Shown in pieces: positions 41,620 through 50,971 of a stretch of DNA of 64,000 nucleotides. The stretch is from [Clostridium] innocuum (GTDB taxonomy: Bacteria > Bacillota_I > Bacilli_A > Erysipelotrichales > Erysipelotrichaceae): assembly GCA_012317185.1 (NCBI GenBank), contig CP048838.1, positions 2,294,001 through 2,358,000 of the forward strand. Reading direction: 5' to 3'. The translations under genes and the position numbers were made by a program. Position 1 is the first letter of the stretch. Every line of letters starts with the position of its first letter. The notes under the pieces are model-generated. The model had not been told where the DNA came from. It saw only the letters and a list, made by a program, of their open reading frames with translations, and did no database searches.

Positions 41620-43059
41620 CTATTGTGTCAGCAGCTGCTCTACAAGAGCGGAGGCATCGTTTGTCCAGATATCCGGCTCTATACCGTAATATTCTTTAGC
41701 ATAGGAGTCCGAAAACTGCGTCAGCATATTGCCAAAGCTGACCTCCAGACTGGAATGCTTCAGATACACTGTCAGAAAGGAAGAACCACGCAGCATGCCT
41801 GCCGTCGGTGTACCGATGAACACAACATGATCAAGGCTGTGCAGCCGATCGATCAAATGCTCTGCTGCGGATGCGGTCTGATCATCCTGTAAGACGAACA
41901 GCAGTGTATCATTCTTTATTTGTTTCTCGCTTCTGCGCTCCACCACAGCATGCAGCTCATCCAGCTGCTTCCAGGCTTCTTTCTTTCGCAAATCCGATAA
42001 GGACTGTGCGAAGTCTTCTGCATGAAATTTCTCCTCCAGCAAGGGGTTTTCCAGAGGAAGCTTCAACAGTGTCTGCATATGACCGCCCTTTGCAGTCCCC
42101 GAGAAGCTGCGATACCAGCTTTCTGCCACCAGCAGATCACCACCGCTGTTTCCCCGCAAATCCAGAATCGCTGCTTTGCTGTCTTTGAACTTCTCTGCCG
42201 TTTTTAAAAATGCATCCGCCTTCTCCTGTTCACGTTTTGCATAAAACATCCGTGCCGTATGAACATAGGGAACACCCTGAATCTCCTTTTCAAGAATGGC
42301 TTTATCCGAAGGATGTGCTGCAAGAGGCAGTACCTTCTGCCGCTGTGCCGTTTCCTTGGCAAAATGCAGGGTAACTTCTGTTTTCTGCTCGTTTATTTTT
42401 TGATAATATACATAGCGTCCCGCATGCAGAGCATCCTCCTTCAGAACAGTCTCCAGCTTTGTTTCTTCATCTATTGCCGTTACCCTTTTATCTTTGAAAT
42501 AAAATCCGTCTTTTCTCTTTTCAAACGTATCCTGCATCGTAAAGGTTACCATGGGACGTTTCAGCGGCGTCTGGTCAATCAGAAAGTGCTGATCCTCAAG
42601 AAAGCGCAGATGTGTTCGAATACAGGAACGATAGCCCGTATAATCCAGCTCCCGAATTCGCTCGATGTCCTGCAGGATTGCCTCCTCTGCCTGCGCAAAC
42701 GCATCACTCTGATTAAAATAGGCATAGCAGCCATACAGTTCCTTCAGCATTGCAAACAATGCCGTTGTATCCTCGCGCGCCTCTTTCTTCGTCAGTGTGC
42801 GGGAGGGTGAGGAGGCATGCTGATTTTCCAAAGCATAGTCCAGTGCCTTCCAGTACTTCTGCAGGCTGGATTTCTCTTTAGGCATTGCCGGCAGTTTGTA
42901 GGCTTCCGTTTTTCGAGTCTGATCGATCTGCTCTGCCAGCTGCTCCGTCTTCCAGGGTATTTTCACTTCATCCTGTCCCTTCCTGCACCCCTGCAGCGGA
43001 AGAGAAAGCAGAACCACCATAATGATTCTGCCTGCTGTTTTATTCTTTATCAATGACAT
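41620..43059 (-). CDS. S41 family peptidase, predicted lipoprotein
   Basis: A tail-specific (C-terminal processing) protease-like protein of 479 residues. The ATG with AAGGATAATT gives MSLIKNKTAGRIIMVVLLSL, with lipobox LQGC, so it is probably anchored outside the membrane. The S41 core shows AAILDLRGNSGGDLLVAESW, then LQDDQTASAAEHLIDRL with the nucleophile Ser region, and IGTPTAGMLRGSSFL. A PDZ domain is not obvious. Its start lies 20 nt inside the end of the diguanylate cyclase gene, suggesting translational coupling. Confidence 0.82.
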   Translation of the reverse strand: MSLIKNKTAGRIIMVVLLSLPLQGCRKGQDEVKIPWKTEQLAEQIDQTRKTEAYKLPAMPKEKSSLQKYWKALDYALENQHASSPSRTLTKKEAREDTTALFAMLKELYGCYAYFNQSDAFAQAEEAILQDIERIRELDYTGYRSCIRTHLRFLEDQHFLIDQTPLKRPMVTFTMQDTFEKRKDGFYFKDKRVTAIDEETKLETVLKEDALHAGRYVYYQKINEQKTEVTLHFAKETAQRQKVLPLAAHPSDKAILEKEIQGVPYVHTARMFYAKREQEKADAFLKTAEKFKDSKAAILDLRGNSGGDLLVAESWYRSFSGTAKGGHMQTLLKLPLENPLLEEKFHAEDFAQSLSDLRKKEAWKQLDELHAVVERRSEKQIKNDTLLFVLQDDQTASAAEHLIDRLHSLDHVVFIGTPTAGMLRGSSFLTVYLKHSSLEVSFGNMLTQFSDSYAKEYYGIEPDIWTNDASALVEQLLTQ

Positions 43060-45511
43060 AATTATCCTTGCCCTGATGTTTAACATCATATAACGCGATA
43101 TCCGCACGCTGATACAGACTGACAAAATCATCACCGGTGCGACTCAGCGATACCCCGATGCTGATGGTGGGAATCGGCAGTTTGGTGGTTTCTCTTTTAT
43201 AACGCAGATTCTCTGTCAGAAGCTGACACTTCTCCTTCACCTGTTCTCTGCCACTGATATGCTTCATAAAGACGACAAACTCATCTCCGCCAAGCCGTCC
43301 TACAATTGCGGAATCACGGAAGACCTCCTGCAAGGCGGTTGCTGTCTGAATCAGCACCTGATCCCCTATATAATGGCCGTGTACATCATTTACCTCCTTG
43401 AAATCATCCAAGTCCATAATGTACAGCGCATGCGGTGTACTCTTTGCATTCAGTACCTCCTGAATCTGCTTCTTCACAGATGCTGCATTCAGAATATCCG
43501 TCAGAGAATCCAGCATGCTTATTTTACGCAGCTGTTCCTTTTCCATCTTTTCAGCATGGATGTTCTGCACACGTCCGATTGCGGAAACAGCCTGTGCCCC
43601 ATCATAAATCACCTTGATATATATATGATACCATAAGGAAGACCCGTGAAAAATCAGATTTACGTCCGCATCCGTATCCACCTTCTTCATCAGCTGTTCA
43701 TAAAGCGGATTGTTTCCCTTACCATCCACAACCAGAATCTCGGATTGATAGGAAGAAAAATGCTCAATCACTTCAGGTACCTTGAAAATCTCCACAGCCT
43801 CACTGGTAAGACGCAGCATATCACTCCTGTAATCATACTCAAAAATTACTTCCTTCATAATTTCCGAGAGATAGCGGTAACGTGTGTTTTCCAGCTCGAT
43901 CTGCTTTTTCATTTTCATTTGATTACGATAGTACACATATCCAAGCATCAACAGAACCGAGGCAGCTGCCACGATCAGCATCATGAATTTCAGCGGATTT
44001 TCCTGAATATATGTCATGAAGGTAAACGGCTTTTGCTGCTGTGCATTTTCATAAATATAGCTTTCCAGCTCACTGGTATCAATGGTACGGATACCCTTAT
44101 TCAAAATTGTCGCAAGTGTGTTCTCACTGCTGTTGATAATACCCATGCTGTATTTCATCGAGGAGGAATTCGCCTGAGGATAAATAATGTAATGCGTGAA
44201 ATCATCCCGGTACTGATAGAAGGATGCAGCATAGCTGTCCGTATACGTGTAATCACATATGCCCTCATCGACTGCACGCAGTGCTTCCTCGATGGAATCA
44301 TAATAGACTGCATTTTTTGTATTCTCATACTTTTCTGTCACATTCCCCTTGTAGATTGCGGCCTTTTTCTCTTTCAATGTCGTTACATCGACATCATTCC
44401 CTGCGACAAGCACCCGCTCCGTTTCCAGATATGGTGTGCTCAGCAGCAGGGTACTGTGACTCATCAGATCGTAATCATACTGTATGTTCAATACGATATC
44501 TGCTTCTTTATCTGCAATTTTCTTTGCAAAATCATCATAGCTGTCGGTATATATATATTCCAGCCTCCAGCCCGCCTTTTTGCTGATGCTTTTCAAAAGA
44601 TCATTTGCCACACCTTGTATTTCCCGATTGCCGTTATAATATTGCAGCGGTCCGAACCCGTCCTGTACCAGCACCTTCAACGCAGGATGCTCGTTGATAT
44701 AGGCTTTTTCCCTGCTGTTTAAGAGCAGCTGGTTGCTTGATTTCGTGAAATATTTATTGTACAGCGTAGACTGCAGCGTTGGATTGACTTCACTTATGCT
44801 GACAATGGCCCGATTCAGTTCGGAGATCAATGCGCTGTTGCCTTTTGTGGTCGCAAAATAAAATGGTGTTGGAGAAAATTTTGCAATGGAACGAAAATTA
44901 TCATCAATGGAAAGATCGACGGTTATAAGAGCATCGGCTTTTCCAGACTCAACGGCCTTTTGCTGTTCCTTCGCATTTTCACACCATACCGTCTTGTATT
45001 TCATACCATTCAATTCCGCAAACTGCTCAAATGCTATATTACGATTTTCCGCATCCTTATCCAGCGCAATGCGAAAGTCTTTACTTTCTGTCAGATTATA
45101 CTCATCAAAGCGCTCATCGTTTGAAAGCACTGCGATAACACTGTATGCATTTCCATAATTCTCTGTCGGATAATCGTATATCTTGGAGAGTCCCTCATTG
45201 TAGCTCATGGCTCCAAGTAAATCCAAATCCCCTTTTTTCAGCATATCCAGCATGGTCGTCAGCTGCTCATTCAGATCCCCTTCTATTTCAACGAACTCAT
45301 ACGTCCATCCTGTGTATTGTGAGATTTCCTTCAGATAATCATAGGTGTAGCCTGTATAGGTGCCATCATCATTTTTTACTGTCAGGCCTGGCTGCGTAGG
45401 AAAGCCTACTCGTATGACACGCTTGTTTTCCTCTGCCTGCACTGATGGTACTGCCGATAGCAGAAACAGAAACATTACAACAATGCATGCCAGTATTCCC
45501 TTTTGCTTCAT
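43040..45511 (-). CDS. Diguanylate cyclase with two extracytoplasmic solute-binding domains
   Basis: An 823-residue sensor. A signal peptide (about 1-26) is followed by two SBP_bac_3-type domains (about 33-255 and 272-500: RVIRVGFPTQPGL and PALKVLVQDGFGPLQYY are their starts). One membrane segment (about 513-533, FMMLIVAAASVLLMLGYVYY) leads to a PAS-like linker and a C-terminal GGDEF domain with RLGGDEFVVFMKH intact. The inhibitory I-site RxxD reads RDSA, so feedback by c-di-GMP is probably lost. Such sensors respond to amino-acid-like ligands; the ligand is unknown. Confidence 0.92.
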   Translation of the reverse strand: MKQKGILACIVVMFLFLLSAVPSVQAEENKRVIRVGFPTQPGLTVKNDDGTYTGYTYDYLKEISQYTGWTYEFVEIEGDLNEQLTTMLDMLKKGDLDLLGAMSYNEGLSKIYDYPTENYGNAYSVIAVLSNDERFDEYNLTESKDFRIALDKDAENRNIAFEQFAELNGMKYKTVWCENAKEQQKAVESGKADALITVDLSIDDNFRSIAKFSPTPFYFATTKGNSALISELNRAIVSISEVNPTLQSTLYNKYFTKSSNQLLLNSREKAYINEHPALKVLVQDGFGPLQYYNGNREIQGVANDLLKSISKKAGWRLEYIYTDSYDDFAKKIADKEADIVLNIQYDYDLMSHSTLLLSTPYLETERVLVAGNDVDVTTLKEKKAAIYKGNVTEKYENTKNAVYYDSIEEALRAVDEGICDYTYTDSYAASFYQYRDDFTHYIIYPQANSSSMKYSMGIINSSENTLATILNKGIRTIDTSELESYIYENAQQQKPFTFMTYIQENPLKFMMLIVAAASVLLMLGYVYYRNQMKMKKQIELENTRYRYLSEIMKEVIFEYDYRSDMLRLTSEAVEIFKVPEVIEHFSSYQSEILVVDGKGNNPLYEQLMKKVDTDADVNLIFHGSSLWYHIYIKVIYDGAQAVSAIGRVQNIHAEKMEKEQLRKISMLDSLTDILNAASVKKQIQEVLNAKSTPHALYIMDLDDFKEVNDVHGHYIGDQVLIQTATALQEVFRDSAIVGRLGGDEFVVFMKHISGREQVKEKCQLLTENLRYKRETTKLPIPTISIGVSLSRTGDDFVSLYQRADIALYDVKHQGKDNYVIDKE

Positions 45512-45540
45512 AATCTCACCTCGATGTCCATATATCTTAT

Positions 45541-45546
45541 ATTATA
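45541..45546 (-). promoter_or_regulatory. -10 box of the diguanylate cyclase gene
   Basis: Minus-strand TATAAT, about 30 nt before the ATG. It lies just downstream of the ABC operon terminator; the -35 is unclear. Confidence 0.55.
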
Positions 45547-45585
45547 CAGTATATAGAAGAAGAAAAGTAAATTTTTTCAAAGAAA

Positions 45586-45604
45586 AAGGCGTATTATACA
45601 CCTT
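45586..45604 (-). terminator. Terminator of the ABC operon containing its stop codon
   Basis: AAGGTGTA and TACGCCTT form an 8-bp stem with one U-G pair; the TAA loop is the stop codon of the ATPase gene. TTTTTC follows on the minus strand. Confidence 0.7.
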
Positions 45605-46265
45605 TTTGTCTGTTTTTGATTTTTTTTGTATCGGTTAATGCATAAACTTCATCTGCAAGGGATGCAACCACGGGTGAATGTGTGACAAGGATGATACATT
45701 TCTGTTCCTCATACGCAAGACCTTTAAAGATTTCCATGATTTCATCCTGCGTATCCTCATCCAGATTACCGGTAGGCTCATCCGCCAGAAGAATTGCGGG
45801 ATCATACGATACTGCACGGGCGATGGCTACACGCTGCTGCTGCCCACCGGAAAGCTTTAAAATACGGCGTTGGGATTCTTCCTTACTGAGCCCCACCTTT
45901 TCCAGCAGTTCCATTGCATATGCACGGTTGTTTTCTTTTTTTACTCCGGCGATGTCCATGGACAGTATCACATTTTCAACGGCAGTCAGATGCATCAGCA
46001 GATTAAAGCTTTGAAAAATCACACCTGCATACTGACTTCTGTATAGATACTGATCCACCTCGCTGACATCCAATCCATTGTACAGAATCTTTCCTTCCGT
46101 TGGCTTTGTCAGCTGTGAAAGCAGAGACAGCAAAGTGGTCTTACCTGCTCCGGAGCGACCGGTAATCGCGTAGATTCTGCCGTCTTCAAAGCGGTAATTC
46201 ACATGGCGCAGCACCAATTCCTTACCATTATAGCTGTAGCCGACATTCTGTAATTCCAGCTGCAT
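45594..46265 (-). CDS. ABC transporter ATP-binding protein (MacB/LolD type)
   Basis: A 223-residue ATPase: Walker A GRSGAGKTTLLS, Q-loop YAGVIFQSFNLL, signature LSGGQQQRVAIARA and Walker B ILLADEPTGNLDE, with H-loop VTHSP. The YAGVIFQSFNLL stretch and N-L-D-E ending are typical of the MacB/FtsE/LolD class, which act with FtsX-like permeases in export or mechanotransmission, not import. It is 11 nt downstream of such a permease. Confidence 0.95.
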   Translation of the reverse strand: MQLELQNVGYSYNGKELVLRHVNYRFEDGRIYAITGRSGAGKTTLLSLLSQLTKPTEGKILYNGLDVSEVDQYLYRSQYAGVIFQSFNLLMHLTAVENVILSMDIAGVKKENNRAYAMELLEKVGLSKEESQRRILKLSGGQQQRVAIARAVSYDPAILLADEPTGNLDEDTQDEIMEIFKGLAYEEQKCIILVTHSPVVASLADEVYALTDTKKIKNRQKGV

Positions 46266-46276
46266 GTTGCTTCCTC

Positions 46277-47785
46277 CTATTCTCTGTTCGATAATATATT
46301 CAGCGGTTCATAACGCAGAATACGCAGTACCGCCAGGGCGGCGGATAATAGCGTCAGCAATATGGCAATACCGCCCAGCTCCAGCAGGACCTTTCCATTG
46401 GCGGCACTGCTGATTTCCTGTATATAGGATACAGTTTCTTTCTCCATTCCCTTGCTCCTGCCGCCAAACTCTATCTGCGGACCGCCTTCCTTTGGAAAAT
46501 CGGTTTCCTGCGTGGCAGATGTCTGTACAGTCTGTGTCTGCAGCAGTGTGTTGGTCAGCGGTACACTTGCGGCAGCACCGATTCCACAGCCCAGCATAAT
46601 CGCCATAAGTGTTACTATGAAGATTTCACAGATGAACTGCAAAGCAATCCTGCGCTTGTTCATACCGATGGCCGCCAACACCCCGATTTCATATTTCCGT
46701 TCCCGGATGTGATAGATATTGAGCACCACTAGAATCACACCGCCGACCAGCAATACAACCGCCAGAAAATATCCGGCATACGTACTCAGATTTTCCAGCG
46801 GGGCAAGGCTTTGTTCATAAGCAGCCACATCCTCAGAGGAAACGGTATACATATCACTCAGCCCAAGCTTTCGGGCCTGTGCTTCAAATTTATCATATGC
46901 CTCAACATTTTCAAACACATACGTGCCACGGGTCTGGGCATGCAGGGCAGTATCCGTATCAGCGGTACTCTTTTCAACCATCGCATGCAGAGCCTCATAG
47001 GACATATAAATCTGATTGGCAGGATCCATCATATTCATCCCCATAAAGGAATCAGCGGTTTTTGTAGAGGTATAGATACCGACAACCCTGACCTTGTACG
47101 TTTCCTTCTCAGCAGCGGGATTGGTAAAGGTAATCGTATCCCCGATGGACAGGTTATTCAGTGTGGCAAGCTCCTGATGGATGATACACGTAAGCGCATC
47201 ATCACCTTCCGTAAAACGGACTCCCTCACTCAGCTGGGCACTGCCATCCGCAAAGGCCGTCATCGCCGCATAGCTGCTATAGCCGGTTATGGTGAAATCT
47301 CCCTGATTTTGCATACCGCCAATGCCCTTCCCCTGTTGGGGAAATCCACGTTCCTGGGATGTGTCTGCCGTGGCTGTATCAGTAGTATCAGAGGAAGTGG
47401 AAACCGCTTCTATCGAAGATGCGTTCAGGGAAACACTTTCCGTATAATAGAAATCATGGACGGATTTTGCCTGTGCATAGGTTTTTAATTCCTCCAAAGA
47501 CAGCTCTTTCATCGAAGACATCCAATCCTTCATACTGCCGCTATCCGGCTGCTCTGTTTCCTCTGCATTCTTACGCATATCCTCCATCATGGACTGGCGG
47601 TCCACACGGATGGTTGCGGTGATGTTCAAATCGGATAAGCCGCTTTCACGCTCCCTGTCCGCAGCCTCGCGAATCGACAATGCAAGGCAGGCTGACAGAC
47701 CTATCACAAAGGCGATACAGCCGATCAGTATATTTCTGCCCTTTGCTCTGGTTATATTCCGCAATGCATTCTTTAAAATGTACAT
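46277..47785 (-). CDS. FtsX-like ABC permease (MacB type)
   Basis: A 502-residue permease. The start after GAAAGGAGAATACTC gives MYILKNALRNITRAKGRN, the usual beginning, with TM1 (about 20-38). A large extracytoplasmic MacB_PCD domain follows, rich in Asp/Ser/Thr (TSSDTTDTATADTSQE). Three C-terminal membrane segments (about 360-385, 410-440 and 470-490) form the FtsX core with GVLAAIGMNKRRIA. It pairs with the downstream ATPase; the substrate is unknown. Similar pairs are often controlled by a two-component system, but none is adjacent here. Confidence 0.92.
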   Translation of the reverse strand: MYILKNALRNITRAKGRNILIGCIAFVIGLSACLALSIREAADRERESGLSDLNITATIRVDRQSMMEDMRKNAEETEQPDSGSMKDWMSSMKELSLEELKTYAQAKSVHDFYYTESVSLNASSIEAVSTSSDTTDTATADTSQERGFPQQGKGIGGMQNQGDFTITGYSSYAAMTAFADGSAQLSEGVRFTEGDDALTCIIHQELATLNNLSIGDTITFTNPAAEKETYKVRVVGIYTSTKTADSFMGMNMMDPANQIYMSYEALHAMVEKSTADTDTALHAQTRGTYVFENVEAYDKFEAQARKLGLSDMYTVSSEDVAAYEQSLAPLENLSTYAGYFLAVVLLVGGVILVVLNIYHIRERKYEIGVLAAIGMNKRRIALQFICEIFIVTLMAIMLGCGIGAAASVPLTNTLLQTQTVQTSATQETDFPKEGGPQIEFGGRSKGMEKETVSYIQEISSAANGKVLLELGGIAILLTLLSAALAVLRILRYEPLNILSNRE

Positions 47786-47861
47786 GAGTATTCTCCTTTC
47801 ACGGTTACAGTATACAGGCGGCATGTGATAACTCTGTGAACAGGCTATGAAGAGCAAAAGA

Positions 47862-47881
47862 AAACACCCTCTCAGGTGTTT
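47862..47881 (-). terminator. Terminator after the YitT gene
   Basis: AAACACC and GGTGTTT with a 6-nt loop, followed by TCTTTTG on the minus strand. Confidence 0.7.
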
Positions 47882-47902
47882 TAGTAAGCAAATCAACTGA
47901 TT

Positions 47903-48766
47903 TTATTCAATCGGCCGCTGATAGAATTTCCCCTCAACACTTTCCGTCTTTGTCACATTGACAAAGCTGGTCTGATCAATTTCACGGATTCGGGTGACAA
48001 GCCCCTTGACATTCTGAGAATCCACAACTGTGTACAGCATGGTTCTCGGCCGCCCGTAATAGGTACCGATCCCCTCCAGCCGCGTTACGCCGTGATGTGT
48101 GGAATTCTGAATTTCCTCAATCACGATATCCGGATTGCTGGTGACGATGAACAGCGTCATCCGCTTGTAACGGGTATGCACAAAATTGATAACCTGTGTG
48201 GAGCAGAACTGAAAGATTATGGAATACAGCGCAGCATTCCATCCGAACAGATATCCGGCAGCCACAAGCATTACGGCATTCATAGCCAGGATATAATTCC
48301 AGGCTGGCTGATTGGTCCTTTGTGAAATCCACATGGCGATGAAATCCGTTCCGCCGCTGCTGGCATTCCCGCGTAAGGCGATGCCCAAGGCGACACCCTG
48401 TAAAATTCCACCGAATATGGTAATCAGCAGAATATCCTCCGTGATATTGGTAACCGGCAGGATTTCAACAAACACACCGGTTAAAACAATCATCACACAG
48501 GAATACAGTGTGAATTTCTTTCCTACTGTTTTGTAGCCGATGTAGGCCGGTATGGCATTCAATGCAAAGTTGACGGCAGAATACGGAACCTGCAGGTTCA
48601 TATATTTTTCCGCGCATCGCTGAATGAATACCGTCAGTCCGGTAAAGCCGCCCGGAAACAAGCCCCCGGCATTGATAAAGGTATTGATATTGATGGCGCA
48701 GAGAAGTGATCCGATAATCACACAGCCTACCGTAATCAGATCTCTGACACTTGGTTTTAATCTCAT
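47903..48766 (-). CDS. YitT family membrane protein (DUF161/DUF2179)
   Basis: A 287-residue protein with five or six membrane segments in the first 195 residues, including NTFINAGGLFPGGFTGLTVFIQ and ALRGNASSGGTDFIAMWIS, both YitT signatures. The C-terminal DUF2179 domain (about 225-280) has THHGVTRLEGIGTYYGRPRTML. YitT proteins are common in Bacillota; transport has been proposed but not shown. It has a clear promoter and is divergent from asnB. Confidence 0.92.
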   Translation of the reverse strand: MRLKPSVRDLITVGCVIIGSLLCAININTFINAGGLFPGGFTGLTVFIQRCAEKYMNLQVPYSAVNFALNAIPAYIGYKTVGKKFTLYSCVMIVLTGVFVEILPVTNITEDILLITIFGGILQGVALGIALRGNASSGGTDFIAMWISQRTNQPAWNYILAMNAVMLVAAGYLFGWNAALYSIIFQFCSTQVINFVHTRYKRMTLFIVTSNPDIVIEEIQNSTHHGVTRLEGIGTYYGRPRTMLYTVVDSQNVKGLVTRIREIDQTSFVNVTKTESVEGKFYQRPIE

Positions 48767-48799
48767 TCTTCTACTCCCTTTTTCCTCTGGTCATGCATA

Positions 48800-48827
48800 A
48801 TTATACTATCTTTTTTTCTACATGCAA
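48800..48827 (-). promoter_or_regulatory. Promoter of the YitT gene
   Basis: Minus-strand -35 TTGCAT, 16 nt, -10 TATAAT (perfect), about 34 nt before the start codon. Confidence 0.7.
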
Positions 48828-48989
48828 CCGTTTTACGGATGATACCTGTTTACTTTTTTCTATGTAAATTTTCATTCAGCCGTATCAGGTCTTACACGAT
48901 TTCCAGCAAGCACTTACAGCTGTTTTTTAGCTGAACTGATACTATTGTGCTGTGAAAATTCATACAATGCATATGGAAGGAGAGTTGTT

Positions 48990-50711
48990 ATGAAACAATT
49001 TTTAGCCGTAGCTGCCCTAAATGAGGCAGTCAAAAAGCACTGCGATACCCGCAGGGATGTCAAGATATATACCGAGGGCTTCAAAGCTGTACAGCATGAA
49101 GCAATGGAATTTTCTGTTATGTGTGATGGGGAGCTGTATCAGCTTGAAAAATTACACGAGGAATTGCGACAGGCTGGTTTTCCTAATCCCTCCAGTATGG
49201 AGGAAGCCGTCTTGTATGCCTATCTGCTCTGGGGCGAAAAAGCGATGGAGCATATGGAGGGTGCTTATTCCTTTATTATACGGAAAGGTGATTCCCTCTT
49301 CTGTGCCAAGGATCCGCTCGGGCTTCGCCCAATCTATTATCTGATCAAGGACAACTGCATTTGGATCAGCTGCCGGATTCAGCCTCTGCTGGATGCTTCG
49401 GATACACCGGCCGTTCTGAATCGCGAGGGACTTTTGGAGCTGTTTGCCTTTGGCCCCAGCATCAGTGAAAATCAGACGCTGTATAAGGATGTCCATGCAT
49501 TGCCGATGGGCTCCCTGCTTCGTATATCCGCCGGTAAGCTGGAGATAAAAACATATTATAAGCTTTCCGCACATCCGCATACGGATACCTTACAGGAGAC
49601 CATCACGAAGGTACACGAGTTGATGAGTGCCTCTATCCACGCACAGGCGTCTGGTGCACAGGCAAGCTTTCTCTCAGGCGGACTGGATTCCAGCCTGATA
49701 ACGAGCGTTGCCGCAAAAAAGAATCCGCAATGGCGTACCTATTCTCTGGATTATGAAGGGAATAAAGAAAATTTCAAGGGGAATATGTATCAGGTTTCTC
49801 TGGATGCTTCCTTCATTCAGGATATGTGTGAGTTCTGTCAATGTGAGCATACACCGCTTATGCTGTCACAGCAAGAGCTCTGTGATCTGCTGGAGGATGC
49901 TATGCTGGCAAGAGAGGCACCGGGTATGGCAGATGTGGATTCCAGCTTGCTGTGGCTGTGCCGTAAGGTTGCTGAAAAGGAACAGATCATTTTAAGCGGA
50001 GAGTGCTCGGACGAGATTTTTGGCGGCTATCCGTGGTTTTACCGGGACGAGTTAAAGGATTTGGATACCTTTCCATGGCTGCGCTCCACAAAAGAGAGAA
50101 TCTCTTTGCTTCATCCGGATTTGCAGCGTCTTCCGTATGAGGACTATATCGCAAAGCGTTATGCGGAAAGCATACAGGATATTGAATATCTGGATACCGA
50201 CAGTGAGGAGGACCGCCGTGCGCGTATTCACACCGTGCTGTGTCTGCACTGGTTTATGCAGACGCTGGTTACCCGTCAGGTATGCATGGGAGATGCAGCG
50301 CATTTGAATATCCGTGCCCCGTTTGCCAATGTGAAGCTGCTGGAATACGTATATAACATCCCATGGGAGATGAAGTTTCTGAAGCAGGAGGAAAAAGGCA
50401 TTCTGCGAAAGGCATTTGAACATGAGCTGCCTGAAAGTGTTGCCCATCGGAAAAAGAACCCGTTTCCAAAGACACACAATCCCCGATACGCCGAGCTGGT
50501 CAGCAAACGTCTGCAGGAGCGTTATGAGGATCCGACAAGCCCGCTGCATGAGTTGTTTGATGATGTAAAATTAAAAGAGCTGATTGATACAAAGGGGGAA
50601 AGCTTTCAGCTGCCATGGTACGGTCAACTTATGAGCGGACCACAGCTGCTTGCCTATCTGTATCAGATTGACCGATGGATCGTTACCAAGCATATCTCGA
50701 TTGAAAAATAG
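48990..50711 (+). CDS. asnB: Asparagine synthetase B-like protein lacking the N-terminal Cys
   Basis: AsnB makes asparagine from aspartate with glutamine or ammonia and ATP. The 573-residue protein has the PP-loop LSGGLDSSLITS (about 228), SGECSDEIFGGYPWF and RAPFANVKLLEYVYNIP, so the synthetase domain is intact. The N-terminal glutaminase fold is only partly recognisable (EGAYSFIIRKGDSLFCAKDPLGLRPIYY). It begins MKQFLAV, without the catalytic Cys2 and without the RHRGPD-type segment. The ATG has GGAAGGAGAGTTGTT. It may therefore use ammonia, or serve another amidation. Confidence 0.88.
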   Translation: MKQFLAVAALNEAVKKHCDTRRDVKIYTEGFKAVQHEAMEFSVMCDGELYQLEKLHEELRQAGFPNPSSMEEAVLYAYLLWGEKAMEHMEGAYSFIIRKGDSLFCAKDPLGLRPIYYLIKDNCIWISCRIQPLLDASDTPAVLNREGLLELFAFGPSISENQTLYKDVHALPMGSLLRISAGKLEIKTYYKLSAHPHTDTLQETITKVHELMSASIHAQASGAQASFLSGGLDSSLITSVAAKKNPQWRTYSLDYEGNKENFKGNMYQVSLDASFIQDMCEFCQCEHTPLMLSQQELCDLLEDAMLAREAPGMADVDSSLLWLCRKVAEKEQIILSGECSDEIFGGYPWFYRDELKDLDTFPWLRSTKERISLLHPDLQRLPYEDYIAKRYAESIQDIEYLDTDSEEDRRARIHTVLCLHWFMQTLVTRQVCMGDAAHLNIRAPFANVKLLEYVYNIPWEMKFLKQEEKGILRKAFEHELPESVAHRKKNPFPKTHNPRYAELVSKRLQERYEDPTSPLHELFDDVKLKELIDTKGESFQLPWYGQLMSGPQLLAYLYQIDRWIVTKHISIEK

Positions 50712-50719
50712 TATAAGAA

Positions 50720-50748
50720 AAGCGGCAGAGCATCTCATTCTGCCGCTT
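50720..50748. terminator. Bidirectional terminator after asnB
   Basis: AAGCGGCAGA and TCTGCCGCTT form a perfect 10-bp stem with a 9-nt loop, with T-rich tails on both strands. On the minus side the last codons of the small membrane protein gene form part of the stem. Confidence 0.75.
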
Positions 50749-50920
50749 CTTCCGTTTCCACCCCTGCCTCCTTCATGACCTTCTGCAACTCCACAAGCTG
50801 ACTGGTGCGCAGCATGTCCCGAATCTGCCGCAATTCCTTCAGACAGCTTCTCAGTAAATCAACAATGGAAGCAAGCAGAAACAAGGCACCGATAACAGCG
50901 CAGTAAGCAAGTATATCCAT
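50735..50920 (-). CDS. Small membrane protein, unknown
   Basis: A 61-residue protein starting MDILAYCAVIGALFLLASIV with one membrane segment (about 3-20), then a charged helix rich in Arg, Leu and Glu (ELRQIRDMLRTSQLVELQKVM) and an acidic end. The start is the ATG with GGGAGG at 6 nt; an 8-codon extension upstream is less likely. The organisation (one TM plus coiled-coil-like tail) is common among small Bacillota proteins of unknown role. It is convergent with asnB and shares its terminator. Confidence 0.7.
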   Translation of the reverse strand: MDILAYCAVIGALFLLASIVDLLRSCLKELRQIRDMLRTSQLVELQKVMKEAGVETEEAAE

Positions 50921-50971
50921 CCTCATCCTCCCTTTCAGACTCACAGCGATTGAATAAAAAGACGCGATCTC

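Noticed and set aside
48945..48989. TTG start giving asnB an M-C-C N-terminus
   Set aside because: No ribosome binding site precedes it, while GGAAGGAG stands before the ATG at 48990; the extra residues do not resemble the AsnB start.
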